Origin: Comamonas sp. KCTC 72670
Lineage (GTDB): Bacteria > Myxococcota > Myxococcia > Myxococcales > Myxococcaceae
Direction: 5' to 3'
DNA length: 64,000 bases
Assembly (NCBI GenBank): GCA_014656495.1
Contig: BNCN01000019.1
Span: 1 to 64,000, forward strand
The position numbers and the translations under genes were made by a program. The notes under the pieces were generated by a model, which had not been told where the DNA came from, ran no database searches, and saw only the letters and a program-made list of their open reading frames with translations. Shown in pieces: positions 47,732 to 58,520 of this stretch (position 1 is the first letter of the stretch; the number at the start of each line of letters is the position of its first letter).

Positions 47732-48121
47732 TCAGCCCACCGTCACCTTGCGCACGCCCCGGGCCTCCAGCAGCGCGGGGAGCCGCTCACGCTGGTCGCC
47801 CTGGAGCACCAGCGTGTCGTCCTCCACCACGCCGCCGCAGCCGAGCGAGTTCTTCAGCGCCTTGAGCCACGCCTCGCGCTGAGACGCGGGCAGCTCCAGG
47901 TGCTCCACCACCGTGACTTCCTTGCCGCCACGACCCTTGCGCTCCATCCGCACCACCGCGCGCGCGGGGCCCTTGGGCTCGGCCTTCACCGGAGCAGCCG
48001 CCACGGGCACCGCGGGCGCCTGGGGCAGCGCCTCACGCTGCGCCGACAACGCGGCGAACGGATTGTTGAACGGAGCCGCCGGTGCCGCGGGCGGCTCCGC
48101 CTTCTTGTCACGCTTGCCCAT
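47732..48121 (-). CDS. SUI1/YciH-family translation factor
   Basis: The C-terminal 75 residues are the SUI1 (eIF1-like) fold: VVRMERKGRGGKEVTVVEHL, AWLKALKNSLGCGGVVEDDTL, LQGDQRERLPALLEARGVRK. The N-terminal 50 residues are Pro/Ala-rich and probably disordered. Bacterial YciH proteins modulate translation start selection. It is the last gene of a cupin-VKOR-SUI1 set on the minus strand, 18 nt after the VKOR stop. Confidence 0.9.
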   Translation of the reverse strand: MGKRDKKAEPPAAPAAPFNNPFAALSAQREALPQAPAVPVAAAPVKAEPKGPARAVVRMERKGRGGKEVTVVEHLELPASQREAWLKALKNSLGCGGVVEDDTLVLQGDQRERLPALLEARGVRKVTVG

Positions 48122-48139
48122 TGCGCGAGCCCAACGTCC

Positions 48140-49546
48140 TCAGTGGTTGTGACCCGCGTGGTCGTCGTGACCACCGGCCGGACGCGGACGCGGCGGCGGC
48201 AGCACGCTGAACGCGGGAGCGCTCGGGTTGCCGTCCGCCATCACCAGCGCATACAGGAACGGCGCCGAGGGCATCGCCTCACGGCCATTCACCAGCACCA
48301 GCGGCGTGCCCTGGATGTGGTGGCGCATGGCGTAGCGGGAGTCCTCCTGGAGCTTCGCCGCCGTGGCCGGGCTGCTCATGCACACCTCGAGCTGCGAGCG
48401 CGGCACCGAGCCCGACGAGGCAATCTCCACCGCCCGCTCCGTGTCCAACACCGCCTGCGCGGCGAACATCTTCTCGCGCAGCTCCCAGTAGTCCGGCGCC
48501 CCCTCCAGGCAGATCTGCGCGCGCGCCGCCACGCAGCGCACGCTGGGCGCATCCGGGCCCCGGCGCGGAATCGCCGGGTTGCACGCGCCATCCAGCGGGA
48601 ACTGCCGCGCCTCCAGCGACAGCTTCCCTTCGGGCACGCGCTTCTTCAGCGCGGACAGCTCCTCCACCAGCGACTTGCAGTGGGGGCACTTGCTGTCCGT
48701 CCACTCGACGATCTTCACCGGCGCGTCCACCGGACCGTAGCGGTGCCGCGCGGGCGCGGCGGCCGGCTGCGGCGTCTCGGCGCGGTACGCGGCCAGCGCG
48801 TCCGACAGGAACTGCTGGTGCTGCGGCGGCAGCGAGCGAAGGAACTCCTCCAGCGACGCGGGCGGAGGCGGCGTCTCGCGCGGCGTCACCCCCGGCAGCG
48901 GCGTGCTCGCCACCGGCGGCGCGGGCGGCAGCAGCGAGGCCCCCGAGGCATCCGACGCCTTGGGCGTGGCCCGGCCCGGCATCAGCGCCGCGACGAAGAC
49001 GGCGGCCGTGATGCCCACCGTCCACTTCAGCGAGGCGCCCCACTCGCCCGCGCCCGGCAGCACCGGCCCGGGCAGCCCCTTCACCGCCACGCCCGCGAAC
49101 ACCGCCACCAACGCGTACGTCGCGAGGCACGTGGGGCACATCGCGCCCGACTGGGCGCTCGCCACGCCGAAGACGACCACGGACACGATGCCCGCAGCGG
49201 CCACCAGGCGCAGGCCATTGGCGGCCGGACGCACGTCCTTGCCCGCGCTCGCCCACGTCAGGAACAGCGCGGACAGGCCCACCGCGGCCAGACCCCACAC
49301 GAGCCCCAGACCCGCGACGGGGATGCCCACCAGCTCATGCACGCGGCTGGCGAAGGCGGAGTTCCACACCGTCTCGCAGTTCACCGTCTCGGAGAAACCG
49401 CACGAGGTGGCGCCGCCGCCGCGCAGGGTGAGGAGCTGCATCCACTGGTAGATGGCGAGGCCACTCACCGCGAGGCCCAGGACCAGCAGCGCCAACGCGC
49501 CGCGAGTCGCCACGGGAGTGGGCGAGGAGGAAGACTTCGAGCTCAT
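48140..49546 (-). CDS. VKOR-DsbA fusion, disulfide bond-forming membrane protein
   Basis: An N-terminal vitamin K epoxide reductase domain with about five transmembrane helices: loop Cys pair in TSCGFSETVNCETVW, then SGAMCPTCLATYAL with the CxxC centre. A Pro-rich periplasmic linker (about 195-265) leads to a DsbA-type thioredoxin domain with CPHC (VEWTDSKCPHCKSLVEEL) and the cis-Pro region QGTPLVLVNG. Together they can oxidise secreted proteins and pass electrons to quinone. The tail GGHDDHAGHNH is His-rich and may bind metal. Its start overlaps the cupin stop (ATGA). Confidence 0.92.
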   Translation of the reverse strand: MSSKSSSSPTPVATRGALALLVLGLAVSGLAIYQWMQLLTLRGGGATSCGFSETVNCETVWNSAFASRVHELVGIPVAGLGLVWGLAAVGLSALFLTWASAGKDVRPAANGLRLVAAAGIVSVVVFGVASAQSGAMCPTCLATYALVAVFAGVAVKGLPGPVLPGAGEWGASLKWTVGITAAVFVAALMPGRATPKASDASGASLLPPAPPVASTPLPGVTPRETPPPPASLEEFLRSLPPQHQQFLSDALAAYRAETPQPAAAPARHRYGPVDAPVKIVEWTDSKCPHCKSLVEELSALKKRVPEGKLSLEARQFPLDGACNPAIPRRGPDAPSVRCVAARAQICLEGAPDYWELREKMFAAQAVLDTERAVEIASSGSVPRSQLEVCMSSPATAAKLQEDSRYAMRHHIQGTPLVLVNGREAMPSAPFLYALVMADGNPSAPAFSVLPPPRPRPAGGHDDHAGHNH

Positions 49547-49869
49547 GCATGCTCCGGGGGCGGGGTCATCAAAACGAGGAGGCGGGCGGCATCGGGGCCG
49601 TCATTGGTGACGCCGTGCTCGGCGCCCGCTGGGGCGAAAATGGCGGCGCCGGGGCCGTGGACTTCCTCTTCGGCCCCCACGCGGAACCGGCAGCGGCCGT
49701 CGAGGACGACATACACCTTGTCCGACGCCGCATGGTGGTGGGGCTTCTGTGCCTGCCCAGGCTGAAGGCAGTACACGTCCAGGAAGAAACGGCCGGACTG
49801 GAAGACGTTGTGCTTCAGGAGCTTCTCTGGCGAGAAGTCCTGGAAGGACGACAGGTGCTTCACATCCAT
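49543..49869 (-). CDS. Cupin domain protein
   Basis: A 108-aa single-domain cupin. Metal motif 1 reads PGQAQKPHHHAASDKVYVVL (G-x5-HxH-x(n)-E replaced by K at the end), and motif 2 reads GAAIFAPAGAEHGVTN. It may bind a metal and a small ligand. It is the first gene of the cupin-VKOR-SUI1 operon, and starts only 38 nt from the divergent ygfZ gene. Confidence 0.88.
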   Translation of the reverse strand: MDVKHLSSFQDFSPEKLLKHNVFQSGRFFLDVYCLQPGQAQKPHHHAASDKVYVVLDGRCRFRVGAEEEVHGPGAAIFAPAGAEHGVTNDGPDAARLLVLMTPPPEHA

Positions 49870-49907
49870 CGTGGCATTCGCTCCTTCGCCTCTATATAGC
49901 GACGGAC
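49870..49907. promoter_or_regulatory. Very short divergent start region of cupin and ygfZ
   Basis: Only 38 nt separate the two start codons. The sequence includes the palindrome CTATATAG at 49891-49898, which could act as a -10 box in either direction. Promoters must therefore overlap the coding sequence of the opposite gene. Confidence 0.35.
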
Positions 49908-50978
49908 ATGGAACCGCTGTCTCTGCATTTTCTTCACGAGAAGGCGGGCGCCCGCTTTGGCGACGTGGGCGGCCGGGAAACCGTGGCCGGGTACGAGGAC
50001 ACGGAGGGAGCGTACCGGGCGGCGAAGCAGTCCGTGGCCCTCCATGATGCCTCCTACCGCGAAACCCTCCGAATCACTGGGGAGGACCGGGCCTCCTTCC
50101 TACATGGGATGGTCACCCAAGAGGTGAACAACCTGCCCGTGGGCACCGCGACCTATGCCGCCATGGTGACCGTGAAGGGGGCCATGGTGGCGGATGCCCG
50201 CATCCTCAAGCGGGAGGCGGACCTCCTGCTGGATTTGGAGCCGGGGACCGGCGCCAAGGTGCGGGACTTCCTGGACAAATACCTCATTTCCGAGGACGCC
50301 GAGCTGCACGTGGCCACGGACGAGTGGGCCCTGCTCCGGCTGCTCGGCCCCCAGACGGAGGCCGTCCTGTCCGCCGCCCTGGGCAGCCCCCATGCGCCCC
50401 TGTCCCACCACGCCACCCGGACGGCCACCCTGGCGGGCCAGGACGTCGTGCTGCTCGGGAACACCGCCATCGAAGCCCATGGGGTGGATGTGTGGGTGCC
50501 GCGCGCAGGGTTGGAGGCCGCCTGGAATGCCCTGACGGAAGCCGGCGCCGCCCACGGCCTGAAGCCCCTGGGCTATGACACGCTGGAGCTGCTGCGCGTG
50601 GAGGCCGGCGTCCCCCGCTATGGCAAGGACATGGTGGACACCACCATTCCCCTGGAAGCCAACCTGACGAACGCCATCTCCTACAACAAGGGTTGCTACA
50701 TCGGGCAGGAGGTCATCGCCCGCGCCACCTTCCGCGGCCAGATGAACCGCAAGCTGACGGGCCTGCTGCTGGGTGACGCGGACGTGGCCCCCGGTACCGA
50801 GCTGCGCCGCGGGGAGAAGAAGGTGGGCTGGCTGACCAGCGTGGTGCAGTCGCCGGTGGCGGGGCAGCGCGTGGCCCTGGGCTACGTGCACCGCGACTCG
50901 CTGGAGCCCGGCACCGAGCTGACCCTGGCCGGAGGCACCACCACGGTGAAGGTCGCGCCGCTGCCCTTCTCCGCGTGA
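49908..50978 (+). CDS. ygfZ: YgfZ/GcvT-like folate-binding protein
   Basis: Folate-dependent protein that helps assemble or repair iron-sulfur clusters. The key motif KGCYIGQEVIAR, with the conserved Cys, is present, along with HDASYRETLRITGEDRASFLHG, the start of the GcvT fold, and GVPRYGKDMVDTTIPLEAN. Length 356 aa. ATG 49908 is the sensible start; the longer upstream frame reads through the cupin gene. A short gap (25 nt) separates it from the next lipoprotein gene. Confidence 0.92.
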   Translation: MEPLSLHFLHEKAGARFGDVGGRETVAGYEDTEGAYRAAKQSVALHDASYRETLRITGEDRASFLHGMVTQEVNNLPVGTATYAAMVTVKGAMVADARILKREADLLLDLEPGTGAKVRDFLDKYLISEDAELHVATDEWALLRLLGPQTEAVLSAALGSPHAPLSHHATRTATLAGQDVVLLGNTAIEAHGVDVWVPRAGLEAAWNALTEAGAAHGLKPLGYDTLELLRVEAGVPRYGKDMVDTTIPLEANLTNAISYNKGCYIGQEVIARATFRGQMNRKLTGLLLGDADVAPGTELRRGEKKVGWLTSVVQSPVAGQRVALGYVHRDSLEPGTELTLAGGTTTVKVAPLPFSA

Positions 50979-51003
50979 AACAGACCCAGCATACTGGTGA
51001 GCC

Positions 51004-51822
51004 ATGCCTCCTGGCTCACGCCGTCCCTCGCTGCTGCTGACCACCCTGTCGCTGCTCCTGCTGTCGGCGACGGGCTGCTTCGACGTCCAGCAAGACCTCT
51101 GGATTGAACCCGGAGGCTCGGCGCGGCTGGTGGTGGACCTGGCGATGCCCAGGTCGCTGACGGCCCTGGCGAAGCTGGACGGCTCGGCGGGCACCCAAGA
51201 AGCGCTGCTGACGCAGGCGCGCGCCGTCGAGAAGGCCCTGCGAGAAGACCCGGAGGTCACCCAGGTGATGCTCCGGAACTACGAGCGGGAGGGCCAGGTC
51301 CACCTCGTCTACGACGTGACGGTGAATGACGTCACCCGGCTCCCGGACCTCTACCGCCGCGCCGCCGCGAAGCATGGCACCGGGCAGCAATCGGCCCAGG
51401 ACGCCTGGGACTTCCACATCGAGCGCCAGGGCGGAAACGTCGTCTACACCCAGCGCTTCAACCCGGAGAAGGCCCTCGCCGTGCCGCCCGGCATGGGTGA
51501 CGAGCCCACGGAGCTGGCGGCCCGCGAGCTCGCGAAGGGCATGGCGAAGGCCCTGCTCGTCAACAACCGCCTCACCTTGCGCATCCACGGGCCGGGCATC
51601 GGCGAGACGAACGGTACGCTGAACGAGAAGAAGGACACCGCGGAGTGGAAGCTCAACCTCGCGGAGCTGATGGACGCGCCCCCGGCGGGTCGGGAGTTCC
51701 GCGCCGTCGTCCTCACGGGCGAGCCACTCTGGCTCTGGCCGGTCGTCCTCGGCGTGCCCCTCGCGGTGCTGCTGCTGACCCTCGCCGCCGCCAGGAAGCG
51801 GCGCGGAGTGGCCGCTCGATAG
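51004..51822 (+). CDS. LppM-like lipoprotein with C-terminal membrane helix
   Basis: N-terminal lipoprotein signal LLLTTLSLLLLSATGC followed by FDVQQDLWIEPGGSARLVVD, the beta-rich start typical of LppM-type (DUF3153-like) proteins. The C-terminus has one transmembrane helix (WLWPVVLGVPLAVLLLTLAA) and a basic tail, so it could span lipid anchor to inner membrane. Function unknown. Separated from ygfZ by 25 nt. Confidence 0.75.
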   Translation: MPPGSRRPSLLLTTLSLLLLSATGCFDVQQDLWIEPGGSARLVVDLAMPRSLTALAKLDGSAGTQEALLTQARAVEKALREDPEVTQVMLRNYEREGQVHLVYDVTVNDVTRLPDLYRRAAAKHGTGQQSAQDAWDFHIERQGGNVVYTQRFNPEKALAVPPGMGDEPTELAARELAKGMAKALLVNNRLTLRIHGPGIGETNGTLNEKKDTAEWKLNLAELMDAPPAGREFRAVVLTGEPLWLWPVVLGVPLAVLLLTLAAARKRRGVAAR

Positions 51823-51934
51823 CACGTCTGTCCTGACTCGGCTGTCATGACAGGCCTGCCATGGCTGTCATTCCGACTGTGTCATTTCAAGGGGTTCACG
51901 CTGGAACGGGCCTTGCTCATGCAAGCGTCCGAGC

Positions 51935-53431
51935 ATGCGACCGGCGACCTCCCTGACATGGCTTTCCTTCATCACCGGCGCCACCGTCATGGCGTCGGAG
52001 ATGGCCGCCTCCCGGCTGGTGGCGCCCTACTTCGGCAGCAGCACGCCGGTGTGGGCCGCCCTCATCTCCCTGGTGTTGGGAGGCCTCGCGCTGGGGGCAC
52101 ACCTGGGCGGCCGCGCGGCGGACCGGACCGAACGTCTGGCGCCCCTGCTGAGCGCGCTCTGCCTGTCCGCGCTCATCCTGGCCCTGCTGCCCTTCCTCGC
52201 GAGGGTGCTGCTCCCGGGCGCCACGGGCGCGGTGCTGGGGGGAGACGTGGCGCACGCGCTCGGGCGGGTGGCGCTGCTCGTCCTGGTGGCGCTGCCCCCG
52301 CTGCTCGTGCTGGGCGCGGTGGGGCCGTATGTGCTGCGCGTCGGACTCGCGGGGGTCGCCTCCGCGGGAGCGCACGCGGGGCGGCTGTCGTCGGCGTCCA
52401 CGGCGGGCAGCATCGCGGGGACGCTCCTGGCCGCCTTCGTCGTGATGCCCCTGCTGGGCACCGCGCGCACCATGGCCCTCTTCGCGGCGGTGCTGGCACT
52501 CACGGCGTCGTGGCGCCTGGGGTGGCGGTGGCGCTTGCCCGCGGTGGGCGTGCCCGTCGCGGCCCTCGCGCTGGGGGCCCACGCCCTCCCCCACCGCCCG
52601 GATGCCGTGGCCGTGGCCGAGTCCCCCTATGCCTTCATCCAGGTGCTCGAGAGCCGCGCCGGGGCGCGCTACCTCGTCTTCGATGAAGGCTACGCGGTGC
52701 AGAGCATCCACCGCCCCGGGACGCCCGTGCGCGAGGAGGTCTTCGGTCACTACCTGCTGGCGCCCCTCATGGCGCGGACCGAGCCACGGGCGCCCCGCGT
52801 CCTGATTCTGGGCCTGGGCGCGGGCACGAGCGCCCAGGGGCTGCGCGAAACGTATCCAGGCGTCGAGGTGGTGGGCGTGGAGCTGGACGCCGAGGTCGTG
52901 CGGCTGGGCCGCAGCCACTTCGGCCTCCCCTCCGACGTGGAGGTCCACGTGGGGGACGCCCGCGCCTTCCTCTCGAGCGACACCCGCCACTACGACGTCA
53001 TCCTCGTCGACGCCTTCCGCTTCCCCTACGTCCCCTTCCACCTGACGACGCGCGAGTTCGCCGCCACCGTGGCCTCGCGGCTGAGGCCCGGCGGCGTGGC
53101 CTGCTTCAACGTGGGGCGCTACGAGCAGGAGCGCGCGGTGGTGGACGCGGTGGGCGCCACCCTGGCCACCGTCTTCCCGGAGGTCCAGGCCGCCGACGCG
53201 CGCAACCACAGCAACACCCTGTTCTTCGCCGGAGCCCCGGGGCTCGCGCAGCGGCTCGAGGCGCGCGTGGCGTCGCTGCCCGTGTCGCTGCGCTCGCTCG
53301 CGAAGCGCGTGGCGGGCGAGCTGAAGCCCGTGCCCGCGGGCGAGCCGCTGACGGATGACCGGGCCCCCGTGGAGTTCCTCACGGACGCCATCCTCCTGCG
53401 CACCCTCACCAGCGACCTGGGCATCCGATGA
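51935..53431 (+). CDS. Fused MFS-type membrane/spermidine synthase-like protein
   Basis: N-terminal 220 residues are about seven hydrophobic helices (FITGATVMASEMAASRLVAP; LGAVGPYVLRVGLAGV), followed by a spermidine synthase-like Rossmann methyltransferase fold: LILGLGAGTSAQGLRETYPG, VVGVELDAEVV, VHVGDARAFLSS and YDVILVDAFRFPYVP. The usual amine-binding acidic pair of SpeE is not evident, so real aminopropyl transfer is uncertain. Coupled to the next gene by 4-nt overlap. Confidence 0.88.
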   Translation: MRPATSLTWLSFITGATVMASEMAASRLVAPYFGSSTPVWAALISLVLGGLALGAHLGGRAADRTERLAPLLSALCLSALILALLPFLARVLLPGATGAVLGGDVAHALGRVALLVLVALPPLLVLGAVGPYVLRVGLAGVASAGAHAGRLSSASTAGSIAGTLLAAFVVMPLLGTARTMALFAAVLALTASWRLGWRWRLPAVGVPVAALALGAHALPHRPDAVAVAESPYAFIQVLESRAGARYLVFDEGYAVQSIHRPGTPVREEVFGHYLLAPLMARTEPRAPRVLILGLGAGTSAQGLRETYPGVEVVGVELDAEVVRLGRSHFGLPSDVEVHVGDARAFLSSDTRHYDVILVDAFRFPYVPFHLTTREFAATVASRLRPGGVACFNVGRYEQERAVVDAVGATLATVFPEVQAADARNHSNTLFFAGAPGLAQRLEARVASLPVSLRSLAKRVAGELKPVPAGEPLTDDRAPVEFLTDAILLRTLTSDLGIR

Positions 53432-53874
53432 AGCGCCTCCCCGCGATGCCCGAGTTCCTCGCGCCGCTGCCGCTGTGCGCGGTGGCGCTGATGGCGGTGA
53501 ATGACCGCTGGCTCAAGCCCACCTTCCACAACGCGCTCACCGGCAAGCTGTCCGATGTCGCCATCTGCTTCTTCCTGCCGCTCTACCTGTCCGCGATGCT
53601 GGCGCTGCTCACGCGCTGGCCCAGGGAGCGCCGGGTGGCCGTGGGGGCGGGCATCACCGCGTGCCTCTTCACCGCGCTCAAGGTGTCCCAGCCCGCCGCG
53701 GACCTCTTCTCCGCGCTGCTGACGCCCGTGGGAGCGCCGCTCGGCATCACCGCCTTCCGCGCCTGGGCCGACCCGACCGACCTCATCGTGTTGCCACTCG
53801 TCTGGGCGGCGGTGCGCTTCGGCCGCGCCGCCTCCCGTGAAGCGCAGTCCCCACCTGTTGGAGCCTCCCCGTGA
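53428..53874 (+). CDS. Small membrane protein, unknown
   Basis: A 148-aa protein with about four hydrophobic segments (LPLCAVALMAVNDRWLK, AICFFLPLYLSAMLALL, VAVGAGITACLFTALKV, LIVLPLVWAAVRFG). No family is recognised. ATG 53428 overlaps the stop of the MFS-spermidine synthase gene, and the following gene starts at its own stop (GTGA), so three genes are translated as one unit. Confidence 0.8.
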   Translation: MKRLPAMPEFLAPLPLCAVALMAVNDRWLKPTFHNALTGKLSDVAICFFLPLYLSAMLALLTRWPRERRVAVGAGITACLFTALKVSQPAADLFSALLTPVGAPLGITAFRAWADPTDLIVLPLVWAAVRFGRAASREAQSPPVGASP

Positions 53875-54336
53875 AAATCATCCTGTCGAACCTCGCCGCC
53901 ACCGCCGCGCTCGCCACCACCGCCGTGCTGCTCGTCGCGGACGGAGGACGGCGCTGCGACCATGACGCGCAGGAAATCACCTACGAGGTGAGCGAGAACA
54001 CCTGCGGCGAGCCGGGCCTCCTCCGCGTGCGCACCCTCAAAGCCGACTGCAACCTCGACGTGGAGGTGGATGAACGGACGGGCTTGCCTTCGACGGGGGA
54101 CACCTCCTTCGACCGCGTGGTCCTGGCGGAGGGCACCTGGCACCTGGCGGAGTACGACGTCATCTTCGCCATGAACAGGGACGGGACCCTCGAGCCCCGG
54201 GAGGACGAGCAGCCCATCCACCTCCGGGTCAACCGGCACTGCGAACCCACCCAGGGAGACGGCGTCCTCCGCCTGACGTGCACGGCCCGCGAGACGGCCC
54301 CCCCTCAGCAGGAGGTCCACACCTGCGAGGCCGTGC

Positions 54337-54350
<14 letters not shown>
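53871..54350 (+). CDS. Secreted Cys-rich protein, unknown
   Basis: A 159-aa protein with N-terminal hydrophobic signal (LAATAALATTAVLLVADG) and six or more Cys in the mature part (RRCDHD, NTCGEP, ADCNLD, RHCEPT, LTCTAR, HTCEAV), consistent with disulfide bonds in the periplasm. Beta-rich, no family recognised. GTG 53871 overlaps the previous stop. Its last 14 nt overlap the chromate transporter gene on the opposite strand. Confidence 0.75.
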
Positions 54351-55536
<1,186 letters not shown>

Positions 55537-55603
55537 GGGCGTCGACACCAGGGCGCATCCAGCGGCGGCCGCGCCCGGACAGGCGCGACCGCCCCCATGG
55601 GAC

Positions 55604-56259
55604 TCAGGCGGGGACCGCGTCTGGCTGCCGGTCGGGCTGCGCGGCCTGGAAGGCGGGCAGCGACTGGCACTCGGCTTCGATGCGCAGCAGCGTGGGGTAC
55701 GGCGCCAGGTCCACGCCGAAGCGGCGCGCGCCGTAGAGCTGCGGCACCAGGCACACGTCCGCGAGCGACACCGTGTCACCCACGCAGAAGCGCCCGGCCA
55801 GGGGCCGCACCGCCGCCTCCAGCCCCTCCAGCCCCCGCGCGTTCCAGTAGGCCGACCACGCCTTGTCGTCCGCGCCCAGCTCCTGCTTGAGCCGCTGCAT
55901 CACCGACAGGTTCTGCAGCGGCTGGATGCCGGAGTTCACCAGCTCCGCCAGCATCCGCGACTTCGCGCGCAGGTACGGGTCCGCGGGCAGCAGCGCCGGC
56001 GCCGGGAAGCGCTCCTCCAGGTACTCCAGCACCGGCAGCGACTGCGACAACCGGCGCACCGCGCCATCCGCCTCCGTCCACTCCAGCGTGGGCAGCGTGC
56101 GCATGGGGTTGACCGCCCGGTACGCGGCGCCGTGCTGCTCCCCGCCGTCCTTCACGAGGTGCACCGGCACGTAGTCGAACGTCAGCCCCTTCAAGTGCAG
56201 CCCGATGCGCACCCGCCACGACGCCGACGAGCGCCAGTAGCTGTAGAGCCGCAGGCCCG

Positions 56260-56263
<4 letters not shown>
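55604..56263 (-). CDS. maiA: Maleylacetoacetate isomerase (zeta-class GST)
   Basis: Glutathione-dependent isomerase of the tyrosine/homogentisate pathway, converting maleylacetoacetate to fumarylacetoacetate. Seen: LYSYWRSSASWRVRIGLHLKG at the N-terminus, NPMRTLPTLEW, LSQSLPVLEYLEERFP and FCVGDTVSLADVCLVPQLY. The SSCS motif of animal enzymes reads SSAS, which is common in bacteria. ATG 56263 overlaps the FAH-family stop by 4 nt. Confidence 0.93.
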
Positions 56264-57240
<977 letters not shown>

Positions 57241-57377
57241 TGCCGGGCTCCCCTGGCGGCCTCTGAGGAAAACGGCCGGACCGCCTGTGATTCCGGGCTT
57301 TTCCGCCGGGGCACCGGGGGTGTCAAGCAAGACGGACACGCGCGGCCCGGGAAAATCAGGAACGGCGGACAGCGCGC

Positions 57378-57418
57378 CCAAAAGAAAACGCACGGGCGGA
57401 AAGCAGCCGCCCGTGCGC
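57378..57418 (-). terminator. Rho-independent terminator after the 57431-57811 gene
   Basis: On the minus strand CGCACGGGCGG pairs with CCGCCCGTGCG around CTGCTTT and is followed by TTTTCTTTT. It isolates the upstream small secreted-protein gene from the FAH-maiA operon. Confidence 0.93.
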
Positions 57419-57430
57419 TTCTCACATCCA

Positions 57431-57811
57431 TCAGGCCCGGAGCGGATTCACGGCTTCGGGGCAGTGCCAGTACGTGTACTCACAGGTCTCCTGCAGCGCG
57501 TCGCAGGGCACCTGGATGAGGGTGATGGCCTCGCAGGGGTGACGGGGTGCCTCCAGCTCACCTCCGCCCCTCGTGCGGCCTTCGTTGGGAACGGACGCGT
57601 CCTGCTTCGACGCGTCCTCCGCCGACGGCGGCGGCGCCACCACGGCGGGGTTGCCAGGAGCGCCCGAGGCGCCTCCCCGGCTCTTTCGAGAAGTCCCGCG
57701 CGAGTCCTGGCGCGACTCCTGCGACGGAGCCACCGGCGGTGCCGACACCACCGGCAGCAGGCCCGGGGCGGCGCCCAGCACCGCGCCCAGGACGTACAAC
57801 TTCGTGTTCAT
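57431..57811 (-). CDS. Small secreted protein, unknown
   Basis: A 126-aa protein with signal peptide (LYVLGAVLGAAPGLLPVVSA), a Ser/Arg/Pro-rich linker and a short Cys-containing end (HPCEAITLIQVPCDALQETC, then EYTYWHC). The four Cys suggest a disulfide knot. No family recognised. Ribosome site AAGGGGG precedes ATG 57811. It is divergent from the STAS-like gene across a 217-nt gap, and has its own terminator. Confidence 0.75.
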   Translation of the reverse strand: MNTKLYVLGAVLGAAPGLLPVVSAPPVAPSQESRQDSRGTSRKSRGGASGAPGNPAVVAPPPSAEDASKQDASVPNEGRTRGGGELEAPRHPCEAITLIQVPCDALQETCEYTYWHCPEAVNPLRA

Positions 57812-58028
57812 GAAACCCCCTTGCCGGCTGCTACCGCCAGCGCGCCCCTTCGGCGCGCCGGTTCCGGAGCAGCGGCAAGGACGTCAGTACCAGGTGGGTC
57901 TGACATTCCCGGCCCTTCCGGACAGGTTCGGGGAAGGTGGGTTCCGCAAAGGCGTTCTGGCCCCCCGCTCTAGACGTGTCACCCGCGGCGGCTAGGATGG
58001 CGCGCCCCGCCCGGAGCCTGTCACCGTC

Positions 58029-58406
58029 ATGCCATTCCAGATCACCGTTCACTCGCAGGACCGCATCCTCGAGGTCGTCTATCCCCCGCAAGTCACCACC
58101 GCGGACCTGTCCGAGTACCTGGCGGACGTGAAGAAGGCCATCACCGCCCTGGCCGGCGAGTGGTCCGCCCTGGTGGACCAGTCCCAGCTCCGGGTGATGC
58201 CCAGCGACGTGGTGACGGCCATGGCCAGCCTCAACGCCTACGCCCAGCTCCATGGGATGAAGCGCTCCGCGCGGGTCGTCAGCGACGCGCCGTCCGGCCT
58301 CCAGGCCTGGCGCATGACGAAGCGGGCCATGCTGAACATCCCTACACGGACCTTCGAGACGCGGGGGGAGGCCCTCCAGTGGCTGCGCAACCCCGACGCG
58401 GACTGA
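58029..58406 (+). CDS. STAS-like small protein, unknown
   Basis: A 125-aa soluble protein. The pattern FQITVHSQDRILEVVYPP, then TTADLSEYLADVKKAI, then WSALVDQSQLRVMPSDVV, then a helix and VVSDAPSGLQAWRM resembles a SpoIIAA-like/STAS fold of a type frequent in myxobacteria. Function unknown. No partner gene is adjacent. Confidence 0.75.
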   Translation: MPFQITVHSQDRILEVVYPPQVTTADLSEYLADVKKAITALAGEWSALVDQSQLRVMPSDVVTAMASLNAYAQLHGMKRSARVVSDAPSGLQAWRMTKRAMLNIPTRTFETRGEALQWLRNPDAD

Positions 58407-58468
58407 GCGCCCCGGCGTTGTCAGCTCCACTCGACAGCAGGGTCGCCATTTTTCACATATATTGCGGC

Positions 58469-58492
58469 GGCCCACCCCGGACGGGGCGGGCC
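58469..58492 (+). promoter_or_regulatory. Strong hairpin in the leader of the lipoprotein protease gene
   Basis: GGCCCACCCC and GGGGCGGGCC form a 10-bp stem with one A-C mismatch around GGAC, 29 nt before the start codon. An AT-rich stretch at 58449-58464 (ATTTTTCACATATATT) just upstream is a candidate -10 region. The hairpin could control translation or mRNA stability. Confidence 0.5.
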
Positions 58493-58520
58493 TCACATCT
58501 CCCGTAGGAGTGGTCGTCTC

